Part shown: piece after piece, positions 23,243-33,502 of the stretch
Layout: every line of letters begins with the position of its first letter
How positions within the stretch are numbered: the stretch's first letter is position 1
Notes under the pieces: generated by a model
What the model saw: only the letters and a program-made list of their open reading frames with translations
Databases searched by the model: none
What the model was told of the DNA's origin: nothing
DNA from: Aegilops tauschii subsp. strangulata
Taxonomy: Eukaryota; Streptophyta; Magnoliopsida; Poales; Poaceae
Length of the DNA: 64,000 nt
NCBI RefSeq assembly: GCF_002575655.3
Contig: NC_053037.3
Location: 254,543,135-254,607,134 of the forward strand
Direction: 5' to 3'
Program-made: the position numbers and the translations under genes

Positions 23243-24224
23243 TGATAGAGGCGAGGGTGTCCCGATCTTTCGATGAGATGATAACTATCGATTTGGTGGA
23301 GACGACTTTGACGATCCGACTACAAACGTGCACGACGTTGCGCCTTATCAATCGCTAAACCAATCTCCTGAGGTTACTGACGATGCCGGAAGCACGATCA
23401 GCCTGACCACGAAGGTCTATTCCTGCAAGAAATCGAAGAACGAGCAAGAATATGATAATGCAATCTGAATATTGCGAATATATATGAAGTATTGATAGTG
23501 GTGGGAATCCGTAAGCGGTCTTGGTCTGGTCGTTGGACACAAACGAAGTACACGAAGTTGCAATGGCTAACTTTTAACTAAACAAATTCCAAGGAAAAAG
23601 CTACTAGATGGATCTACTTATATAGGAGCAAGGGGTGGCGGCCAAGGAGGTGGGAGGACGTCCCAAGGCAGCCTAAAACCAACCCTAGGTCGTACAAGGC
23701 TCATGGGCCCAAGTGGAGGTGATGCAACACCTTTGGACTTGTAGTTTGACTCGGATTCTGGTGCAACGTCAGATTGTTTCGACCATAACTCAATGCTCCG
23801 GACGAATTTAAAGGTGAATCCAATTGGGTTGGAAAGAGCACGAAATCTAGTTTCCAACAAAAAAAGAATCACCCAATTCGGAGTTCGTATGAAAAAGTTG
23901 TTGGCGTTTTGAGTCAGGTATGTCTGTGCAGTCCGAATCTGAATCCAGAACGTGAGAGACTTGGACTCTATCTTCTCTTGGCCCAAAAGTGACGTGAGAG
24001 GACTTTTTGAACAGAACCTAAACTTCTCCTTTTGCCTTATCTTCATATGTGGATTGTACAAATGTCCCATACACCTGCAATTAGACAAAACACAAAAGTG
24101 TGTGAAGTATTTTTGTTTTGAATAACATAAATAGATTATTGAATAGTTTGCACTAGAAATCACCTGACAAATATGCATGTATGCAATATTTTTGGTCGTA
24201 TCCAAGGTAGTCATGTCCTCATCA
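23243..24224 (-). mobile_element. Solo LTR, CRM-related (second LTR type)
   Basis: 982 bp starting TGATAGAGGCGAGGG and ending GTCCTCATCA, with an exact 5-bp duplication ACCTT at 23238-23242 and 24225-24229. It shares both ends and some blocks with the CRM LTRs of this window, but its body differs (for example around 23640-24170), so it is a different subfamily, the same as L at 51571. No internal DNA remains, which fits LTR-LTR recombination. Confidence 0.92.
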
Positions 24225-24735
24225 ACCTTCGATTTCCAGAGCCATTGATATGATTGGTGGGCCTTCACATCTCTAAAATAGAATCTGTAGTATCTGTTGG
24301 CCTTGTATTCCTTTGATCCCAGCAGTACGACCAAGTGTCATGGGGAAGCAGATCCGCGGTGTTACCTACATGGATCACTTTTTGTTGTAGTTCTCTGACT
24401 TCTTCGTGTGCTTGCACTGAGAGGAGTAGATGAAACCTTTCATGCAGTGACACTGATCCCAAGAAATCTCTGACTGATATATCCTCATTTATTGCGTAGG
24501 AGAAGGCTCTCGGGTACGTTTCTGCCAGTGTGCTGTCCAACCAAAGATCCTTCCACATAAGCACCGTGTCGCCAACGTGTACATTTGCTTTGGATATGCC
24601 TCTGTATATTGGGGTGAGTTTCAACACATCCCTCCACCAGAACGATCCAATGAGTTGACAAAACGAGCTCTAGAGAGCAATGATGACTCGAGATCCCATG
24701 GATTGTCTTTCGCACCGCTCTCTTCGCGCATCTCT
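24225..24735 (-). pseudogene. LINE ORF2, part upstream of the solo LTR
   Basis: Minus-strand coding with GDTVLMWKDLWLD and RFYFRDVKAH. Joined across the ACCTT duplication, the frame continues straight into the zf-RVT part at 23237. The left (5') limit near 24735 is a truncation without visible target duplication; a stop-free frame also shifts near 24665. RT and endonuclease domains are missing. Confidence 0.75.
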
Positions 24736-25833
24736 TCTACATGTCCCTCACTTGGCTATGGGTTATTGTCCATTACATGTTATATACCCATCTTGACATG
24801 TTCACTTTGCATGATATGCTCATTCCTATCCTTTGACATGCATTTGTGACCCATGCTTTGCATTACACATGATGATTGATTCTAGTACTTGTATGTGTAT
24901 TTGCAAGCTTGGTGGGGATATCACTTGTTATTGCCATGTTTGCTTTGTGCCCCATGCCTATGATGATACTATGATCTTGCTTTGTGTTCGTGCTTGTGAT
25001 ATGTCTTGTGCATTGTCTATGCCTATTATTTACTCACATGGCATGATTGCCATGATTTCCTCTAGTGTGTTGCATCTTCGCTCCACTAGTTTGCACGACT
25101 TGATTGCTATGCTTTCTCATGTTGCATCCAATTCTTGGATTACTTTCTCATATCATATATTTGGTTGCAACAATGTCATTACTTCACATATTCCATGTCC
25201 CATTGCGTGCCACTTGTTTGACTTGATTGCCTCACACATGATGAACAATTGCTCTTTCCATTGTGTTGAGTGCCACACTATTTTCACTATACCATGTGCA
25301 CATTATGCTCGGATTGTCTTGCACTTACCCCATGTGTTTAGACATCTTCTCTTATTTGGTGTTGTGAATGGTTCATATGCATACCATAGACCATTTGTTG
25401 AGCACTTTATGCATGCTTGCTATGAACTTGAGGTAGATGCTTATTCTCTTGTCACACATATTTGCATCTCTACCTCACATTTACATGCTTGTTTCCATGA
25501 TGTCCTTGATTTTGCTCAATTTATGTGCTTACATGACATGTCACCCTCCCTTGTCACACCATATGCTATGCTTGATGACGACACTTGTTTGGTGAATCAC
25601 CACTTGAATGCTTGGTTTTGCTCTAACGCTAACCGCATTTGTTTTTCCAAGTGTTTGTTCTACTTGCTCCTTTCGAAGGAATCACAAGATGGTGCGACAT
25701 TAGAGAGTGACCATTTCGAGCTTCCACATGACAAGTGCTTGGTGGTCGTCCACTTCTACATGGCGACACCCTCTCTTTCCCATGGTGATGAAGATCACGA
25801 TCCGTGGACGGATCTCTCCCAAGGGGGGGGGGG
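24736..25833 (+). other. Internal 3' part of LTR element E
   Basis: An open frame starts near 24833 and runs into the LTR. The part before the LTR (about 330 codons) is rich in His, Cys and Met (repeated HMMN, CHDVLDF-like stretches) and matches no domain I know. The region ends in a polypurine tract (AAGGGGGGGGGGG, 25821-25833). The long frame beyond it is LTR sequence rather than protein. Confidence 0.55.
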
Positions 25834-26966
25834 TGATGCGGAGCATCCCTCGACCATCACCAGGGACGTCACACCACCACCGCAAGGACGGAGAGAACCA
25901 ACGTCAAGGACACGCGCACGCGCCATCGAGACCGAGGTGAACTCTTTCCTCTTCGAGTTTCATTCGGATTCACACGAGAGTCGGATTCTACCTCAAATGG
26001 AAACTCTATGCACTTGTAGGTACCAAGAAGAGGACCGTGAAGAGGCGAGGACGGAGACACATGCACCTATGGTGGAGGAGAAGGAAGAAGGACACGCGAG
26101 GCGTGAAGCAAGAGAGGTCGCGGACCACCCCGGGTACCCGGCCACCTGCCACCCTGGGTGCCCGGACCCCAACCGCCGGAGGGCCAAGTCCCTGGCCACC
26201 CCGGGTGCCCGGCCACCCGCAGCCCGGGTGCCCGGCCCTCCCCTGGGCGCTGCCTCTGCCGGCCCCGGGTGCCCGGCCCTTGGCCGTCCGCCGCCTGGGC
26301 GCTGGTGCGGCCCACCCTGGGTGCCCGGGCCATCACACCCCGGGTGCCGGGCCTCCTCCTGGCGCGGCCCAGCCTCCCCACCGGGTGCCCGGGCCATCAC
26401 CCCCGGGTGCCCGGCCCAGCTCCAGCCGGCCTCGGCCTAGCCCGGGTGCCCGGCCTCTGCTGCCCCGGGTGCCCGGCCACTCCGAGGGCATGTGTGCCTT
26501 GTTGGGTTTTTACCCTTGTATCCCTCTCCCCTCTCCCAACTCGTCCCTAGGCTATATAAACTCTTTCCCTACCTCTTTTAGAGGATAGCAAAGGATATGA
26601 CATGATTTAGTGAGCTTTGCTCCTTGTATCTCCTCTTGTGAGAGAGAGACCACTCCATTGGAGTTCAAGACCTCCTATGGAGAAGATCCCCTAGTGGATT
26701 CAAGCCCCCCCCCCCCCATCTAGGGAAAGATCCCCATCATAGCATCATCAAGACCTCTCTCCTCATAGGATTGGGATGAACTAGTACCTTGTATCTTTCC
26801 TTTGTTATTCTTGAATCATTGTGAACTCTTGTATGTTCTTGGATCTAGCATATATGTGATTGGATCTAGTCAATTTGAGTGTCTTCCCTCTGTTGTGTTC
26901 TTCGTGTTCTTGGGGATTTCCCCTCCAATTCGTGAAAGATCTCCACCTAGGGTTCCACCCTACAAC
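25834..26966 (+). repeat. 3' LTR of E
   Basis: It starts TGATGCGGAGC directly after the polypurine tract and ends near CCCTACA (26964). It is about 1.13 kb with a CTATATAAA box at 26552-26560. Its 3' 300 bp resemble 50258-50569 (element M). The exact end is uncertain by 2-3 bp because it abuts CRM sequence. Confidence 0.75.
26105..26485 (+). repeat. GC-rich minisatellite in the E LTR
   Basis: At least a dozen degenerate copies of a CCCCGGGTGCCCGGCC-like unit with irregular spacing. It lies upstream of the TATA box. Confidence 0.85.
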
Positions 26967-28399
26967 ACAAGCTATGCATTCCAACTAGCTCCGTTCGTCT
27001 TTTGTTGTTGCAGAAGGCGCATGGAGGAGGACTAATGGGACACTTTGGCGTGAAGAAGACGGAGGATATACTTGCTACACATTTCTTTTGGCCAAAGATG
27101 AGACGGGATGTTGAGCGTTTTGTTGCTCGCTGCACTACATGTCAAAAAGCTAAGTCACGACTCAATCCTCATGGTTTATATATGCCTTTGCCTGTACCTA
27201 GTGTTCCTTGGGAGGATATATCTATGCACTTTGTTTTAGGTTTACCTCGAACAAAGAAGGGTAGGGATAGCATATTTGTTGTCGTGGATAGGTTCTTGAA
27301 AATGGCACAATTTATACCATGTCATAAAAGCGATGATGCTGTTAATGTTGCTGATTTGTTCTTTCGTGAAATTATTCGCTTGCATGGTGTGCCAAATACT
27401 ATTGTTTCAGATCGTGATACTAAATTTCTTAGCCACTTTTGGAGATGTTTATGGGCTAAGTTGGGGACTAAACTGCTTTTTAGTACTACTTGTCACCCCC
27501 AAACTGATGGTCACACTGAAGTAGTCAATAGAACATTGTCTACTATGCTTAGGGCTGTTTTGAAGAATAATAAGAAAATGTGGGAAGAATGCTTGCCTCA
27601 TATTGAATTTGCTTATAATCGTTCGTTGCATTCTACTACTAAGATGTGCCTTTTTGAAATTGTGTATGGTTTCCTACCTCGTGCACCCATTGATTTGTTG
27701 CCTCTTCCATCTTCGGAGAAGGTTAATTTTGATGCTAAACAACGTGCTGAATTGATCTTTAAAATGCATGAGTTAACTAAGGAAAACATTGAGCGTATGA
27801 ATGCTCAATATAAACTTGTTGGAGATAAGGGTAGAAAACATGTTGTCTTTGCACCTGGAGATCTTGTTTGGTTACAATTGCGTAAGAATAGGTTTCCTAA
27901 TTTGCACAAATCAAAGCTAATGCCACGTGCTGATGGTCCTTTCAAGGTGTTAGAGAAAATAAATGATAATGCATATAAACTTGAGCTGCCTGCAGATTTT
28001 GGGGTTAGTCCCACTTTTAACATTGCAGATTTGAAGCCTTATTTGGGTGAGGAAGATGAGCTTCCGTCGAGGACGACTTCATTTCAAGAAGGGGAGGATG
28101 ATGAGGACATCAATACCATTGTTACACCCACAACCCCTACTATACATACTGGACCGATTACTAGAGCTCGCGCACGCCAATTAAATTACCAGGTACTTTC
28201 GTTTCTTGGTAATGATTCTAATGTTCATGAGAATATGATGGTGCCTAAATTGGATACATTTGTTTTGCTTACAAATGAAGGGCCTAGCTTGGAGAAGGAT
28301 GAACATTGGAGCAAGAACAAGCATGGAGTGGATGGCATGCGCAAGGGAGACAAGAACAGAGTTTCAAGTGATGATTTCAGGACTTTGAAGCCACCATAA
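26967..28399 (+). pseudogene. F integrase
   Basis: About 470 open codons: the HHCC finger, the core domain and the CRM tail, which runs 300 bp into the LTR. The first catalytic Asp is His (codon CAC 27227-27229, SMHFVLG in place of SMDFVLG in the other copies). The second Asp and the Glu are kept. The element lacks everything upstream, so it is inactive. Confidence 0.88.
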
Positions 28400-29016
28400 T
28401 GAGTGCATGAAGCCTTGGACGAAATATACAAGATGCCACTTCATAATTTTCGTCCAGAGGCTATTCTAGGTGCTGCATCACCTTATTTTTGGGCCAGGCC
28501 CATGTAATTTCGAATACTTCAATATAGGCTGTTTTTTGAGTCCGTATGTGTGGGGAAACAAGAGTTAGGGTGGGTTTTGGACCCCTCCTCCAAGGGCCAC
28601 GAAATCCCCCCCCCCTCTTCCTCCATATATACAGCCCCTAGGGCATCGTTTAGACTTTGGGTTTTGTTTAGATCAAAAGTTCGTCATAGTTGCAACTTCG
28701 CGTACTTCGTTTGTGTTCAATGACCAGACCAAGACGTCACAGAACCCCACCTTCATTAATAAAGCTTTCCTCTTATATTCGCAATATCCAGATTGCAATC
28801 TTAGTTTCTTGCTTGTTCTTCGTTTGCTCGGAGGAAACAGGCCTCGTGGTCAGGTTGATCGTGCTCCGGCGTGGTCAATAACCCTCGGAAGTTGGTTTAG
28901 CGACTGCTAAGGCGCGACGTCTCGCACGTTTACGTAGTCGGATCGTCAAGGTTGACTCCCACAGAAAACGATAGACACCATCTCATCGAAACATCGGGAC
29001 ACCTTTGCCTCTATCA
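28099..29016 (+). repeat. 3' LTR of F
   Basis: 918 bp. It follows the polypurine tract AAGAAGGGGAGGA and ends CTCTATCA. Confidence 0.9.
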
Positions 29017-30618
29017 CAATCTACATGTTTCAAACAATTAAATAAATCAATCACCGAAACACGAAGAGAACCAAAACAAAACCAACAGTAAGAAAACCAT
29101 ATTTAAAACTCAACAAAAGAAGCTTAACAGCACCTAAATTGCACTACGGTCACAACACAAAAAGAATCACTCGATTCCAATAAACGGTTTGAAAGTTACG
29201 GCCTCCGGAAGGTTTAATTCAAATTCAAACGAATTCAAATTTGAACAGTGCAAACATGTGCAAAGTTGGTACTATGATAATGTGCCGATTTTTATGAGTG
29301 CATAGGAAAAAGAATTACCTAAATTGGACTTATAGAATAAAAGATATAGCTAGTTGAAGTTTTGGCTGAAATCTGAAAAAGAAAATAGAAAACAACAGAA
29401 AACTCTTGGGCGCTGTAGCGAACTCCTGTAGAAGCTCCTGTAGCGACGTGCCAGTGGCAGCGTGTGATTGGCCAAAAAACTCCTACGCGTGCGTGCTCAC
29501 CGGAAGCAGAGGACGGAGGCGGCTGCCTCGGGCGTCGGCGCCGCCGCTTCTCCGGCGAGTCTCCGGAGGAGTTGAGGTGGCAGGTTGATGCGGCGTCGAA
29601 CGGCGGGGATGCTGGTGGCTCAAACGACGGCGGGGCTGCCTCGAGTGGCGGCGACAGCGAAGTGAACTGCGGCGGCGGCGGGTGTGCGTCGGATGACGTC
29701 CGGAAGCTCTGTAGAGCACCCCACAGTGTCAAAGAAACGGGCAACCGAGAAGAGGTTCGAGGGGAAACCAGGAGCGTGGCCGGGGCGTCCTTACAGCGAC
29801 GGAAACGAGCGGAGAAACGGCGGTGGACGGAGCTTCCCCGGCGAGATCGGTTTCGCCCTAGCAGCGCGTGCAGATGGCAAGAGGCGAACGGTAGGGCTCC
29901 TGGAGTCTTGGGCTCGCGCACGACAGGTCGGGCGCGTTGTCCAGGACGCAAGCTCGACTCGGGTTCTGCTACGGCGTGCGTGCGGTCCAGTGCGGTGCGT
30001 GCCCGACTCGGCGGAAGGGGACGGGTGCGATGGGTCAGGTGCGGGCGAGGGGAGCTGCTGGGCCCGTACTGCTTCGCTGCGGCTGGGACGGCTTGCTGCG
30101 CACTGGCACTGGGCTGTTGCGCGAAAAGGTGGGCTGCGGCTGGCTTGCTGGGCCGCGGTGCGGCGCTGCGTGTAGTGGCTTTTTGTAAAACCAATGCTAC
30201 AGCAAAACAAATACTAAAAATATAATAAAGTCAAACTAAATTCTAAAATAAATCCTATGACCGCATTAAAAATAAAACTACTAATATAACCTACAGGAAC
30301 AAGTAGTTCCTACTCTAATGCAATTTTGAAAATGGATTTTTATGCAATAGACCACACAACAGCAACAAAACAGTCAAATAAAATATTTTGGAGAATAATA
30401 AAAATACCAGAACGTATCAGATAAACTGGAATTAATATTCTGCACATTATGAACATTTTTAAAAACAGGGGAGAAGTCATGTTATCTCCACTCCAATAAA
30501 TTGCCTTTTGTTGCATAATGAGAAGAATATTCCGAAAAAGCAAATAATGCATAGAAAAATATGAGATGCATATGAATGATCTAATAACATCCTAATTTAG
30601 GAAAATTGGGATGTTACA
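29017..30618 (-). repeat. Probable LTR piece of an unassigned element (G)
   Basis: On the minus strand the right end begins TGTAACATCCC, a common LTR start in grasses. The middle (29470-30180) is very GC-rich and leaves long open frames on both strands that look like low-complexity Pro/Arg/Ser sequence, not a gene. ACATG occurs at 29023-29027 and 30619-30623 and could be a target duplication, but the left LTR terminus would then lack the usual CA. Alternatively F inserted into this LTR. Confidence 0.45.
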
Positions 30619-31338
30619 ACATGACTAGATGTAAGCAGGCTAGCTCTATAGCCATGATGATAGTGACTGCACATGGGGAGGCTGACTTTGGTATGCCGAA
30701 CACGGCGCCTACACTCAGGTGTCATCTCCGACGCAGGGTCTTGTCACTTCACTGTGATGAGCAGCACGTAATAATTGGACCAATGGGTAGTACAGTACTA
30801 CTACATTGGTAGTCCTACTACTAGTCTAGCACCACCGTCTGGATTTAGTAGTACTACCACGTCCGTCTGGATTTAGTATTTGACTAGCAATATCTAGTAA
30901 TGCATGTCACAAAAAATATACTACACCCTCTGTAAATAAATACATGGAGTATTGTTTTATTCGGCTTTGAACATATTTCCCGATGATATTATACTCTCTC
31001 CCTTCCGGTAGATGGCTCAAATCTGAAATAGCATCAATCAGACTACCATTGTACTCACCGAGCGGTCAGCTTGGTAAGCTACCAACAAAAAATTGCATTC
31101 AAGGACTACTGTTGTACTCCCTCCATACTGGTGTATTAGTCACATTACGAAAACCAAATAATCCCACAACTTTTAGGGTGGTGTATTAACTACCCACCTC
31201 GTTCCCTATTTTTTGCCACGAAAAAAGAAATCACCGAGTACGAGACATGGGGTGCGTATGCATTCAATGACTTGAGACTACTTAGCACAACATGCAGTGC
31301 TCAATTCTCTTTATGCAATGACTAATTACAAAATACTA

Positions 31339-31565
31339 CTCCTACCTTCGTCCTAGTTTATTGGCCCCCTTAGTATTTTGTGCCAAATTTTGACCATAGA
31401 TTTAACTAAAATAATAATAATCCATTTCACCAAAAATTGTATCATTGGATCCGTATTTGAACATAGTTGACAATGATATTATTTTTGGTTACATGCATTA
31501 ACATTTTATTAGTGAAATCAAAGGTCAAAACTTGGCGCAAAATGCAAAGGGGACCAATAAACCAG
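31339..31565. mobile_element. Stowaway-like MITE
   Basis: Inverted ends of about 45 bp: the left TTTATTGGCCCCCTTAGTAT and TGTGCCAAATTTTGACC pair with the right GGTCAAAACTTGGCGCA and GGGGACCAATAAA. The left end follows TA and begins CTCCTACCTTCGTCC. The outermost right end is degenerate. Confidence 0.75.
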
Positions 31566-31693
31566 TAATTATCAAAGTTCTCTCGTTTTGCCCCAACTTG
31601 GTCTCGGTGAGATGACTATACTGCACCGGCACCGAGGGAGGGCCGAGTAGATGGCCAACAAACACGTGAATGCAATGCAGTCTGCACTTCTCA

Positions 31694-31699
31694 TATAAA
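31694..31699 (+). promoter_or_regulatory. TATA box
   Basis: TATAAA followed by GGCTCCCC; it lies 53 bp before the H insertion, a normal distance for a plant core promoter. Confidence 0.6.
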
Positions 31700-31751
31700 G
31701 GCTCCCCGCCAGTGCAATCTAACAAAATCCTACGCACCTACGCACCCTAAC

Positions 31752-32585
31752 TGATGAGGACATCAATACCATTGTTACACCCACAACCCCTGCTGCTATA
31801 CATACTGGACCAATTACTAGAGCTCGCGCACGCCAATTAAATTACCAGGTACTTTCGTTTCTTGGTAATGATTCTAATGTTCATGAGAATATGATGCTGC
31901 CTAAATTGGATACATTTGTTTTGCTTACAAATGAAGGGCCTAGCTTTGAGAAGGATGAACATTGGAGCAAGTACAAGCATGGAGATGATGGCATGCGCAT
32001 GGGGGACAAGAACGGAGCTACAAGTGATGATTTCAGGACGTTGAAGCCACCATAATGCGTGCATGAAGCCTTGGACGAAATATACAAGATGCTACTTCAT
32101 AACTTTCGTCCAGAGGCTATTCTAGGTGCTGTGTCACATTATTATTGGGCCAGTCCCATGTAATTTCGAAATACTTGAGTATAGGCTATTTTTAGAGTCC
32201 GTATGTGTGGGGAAACAAGAGATAGGACTGGTTTCGGACCCCTTCCCCAAGGGCCACGAAATTCCCCCCTTCCTCCATATATACAGCCCTTAGGCCGTCG
32301 TTTAGACTTTGGATTTTGTTTAGATTAAAAGTTCGCCATAGCTGCAACTTCGCGTACTTCGTTTGTGTTCAACGACCAGACAAAGGCATCACAGAACCCC
32401 ACCTTGATCAATAAAGCTTTCATCTTATATTCGCAATATCCAGATTGCAATCTCAGTTTCTTGCTTGTTCTTCGTTTGCTCGCAGGAAACAGACCCTCGT
32501 GGTCAGGTTGATCGTGCTCCGGCGTGGTCAATAACCTCTCGGAGTTGATTTAGCGATTGCTAAGGCGCGACGTCCTCGCACGTTC
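31752..32585 (+). repeat. 5' LTR of H, first piece
   Basis: 834 bp from TGATGAGGACATC to CGTTC, the duplicated target of I. The TATATATA box is at about 32276-32282 and AATAAA at about 32411. Confidence 0.93.
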
Positions 32586-33502
32586 TGATAGAGGCAAAGG
32601 TGTCCCGTCTTTCGATGAGATGATGAATATCGCTTTGATGGAAGTCGACTTTGACGATCCGACTACGAACGTGCGAGGACGTCGCGCCTTAGCAATCGCT
32701 AAACCAACTCCGAGAGGTTATCGACCACGCCGGAGCACGATCAACCTGACCACGAGGGTCTGTTTCCTGCGAGCAAACGAAGAACAGGCAAGAAACTGAG
32801 ATTGCAATCTGGATATTGCGAATATAAGATGAAAGCTTTATTGATCAAGGTGGGGTTCTGTGACGCCTTTGTCTGGTCGCTGAACACAAACGAAGTACGC
32901 GAAGTTGCAGCTATGGCGAACTTTTAATCTAAACAAAACCCAAAGTCTAAACGACGCCCTAAGGGCTGTATATATGGAGGAAGAGGGGGGAATTTCGTGG
33001 CCCTTGAGGAAGGGGTCCGAAACCAACCCTATCTCTTGTTTCCCCACACATACGGACTCTAAAAACAGCCTATACTTATGTATTTCGAAATTACATGGGC
33101 CTGGCCCAATAATAAGGTGACGCAGCACCTAGAATAGCCTCTGGACGAAAGTTATGAAGTAGCATCTTGTATATTTCGTCCAAGGCTTCATGCACGCATT
33201 ATGGTGGCTTCAACGTCCTGAAATCATCACTTGTAACTCCGTTCTTGTTCCCCATGCGCATGCCATCATCTCCATGCTTGTTCTTGCTCCAATGTTCATC
33301 CTTCTCAAAGCTAGGCCCTTCATTTGTAAGCAAAACAAATGTATCCAATTTAGGCAGCATCATATTCTCATGAACATTAGAATCATTAGCAAGAAACGAA
33401 AGTACCTGGTAATTTAATTGGCGTGCGCGAGCTCTAGTAATTGGTCCAGTATGTATAGCAGCAGGGCCTGTGGGTGTAATAATTGTATTGATGTCCTCAT
33501 CA
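32586..33502 (-). repeat. 3' LTR of I
   Basis: 917 bp. The first 304 bp on the coding strand also encode the end of the polyprotein. Confidence 0.95.

Larger units (their letters stand above)
26967..29016 (+). mobile_element. CRM-clade retrotransposon F, 3' part only
   Basis: It begins inside the pol frame exactly where the E LTR ends and runs to the end of a 3' LTR. The upstream half (LTR, gag, RT) is not in the window to the left. The five bases after the LTR are CAATC. Confidence 0.88.
30619..31751 (+). promoter_or_regulatory. Low-copy promoter region of the gene at 47339
   Basis: No reading frame. AT-rich with MITE remnants. It ends with a TATA box (31694-31699), a pyrimidine-rich likely transcription start region near 31725, and CTAAC, where element H is inserted. 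The same CTAAC resumes at 47278, 57 bp before an ATG context. Confidence 0.6.

Noticed and set aside
24833..26440. A 535-codon plus-strand open frame
   Set aside because: Its second part is LTR sequence with GC-rich repeats. Only the part before the LTR could be coding, and it has no domain I know.
26115..26480. A repeat array that could be read as a CRISPR-like array
   Set aside because: The units are degenerate with no regular unique spacers, and the DNA is plant nuclear.
28860..29016. A separate regulatory element at the end of F
   Set aside because: It is simply the U5 end of the LTR, matching all other copies.
29319..30194. A 291-codon minus-strand open frame, with others on the plus strand
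   Set aside because: All are low-complexity products of a GC-rich LTR-like region, open on both strands, with no domain.
30940..31190. Further Stowaway-like MITE ends (CTCCCTCC-type motifs)
   Set aside because: Single short motifs were seen without a matching inverted partner, so no boundaries could be supported.
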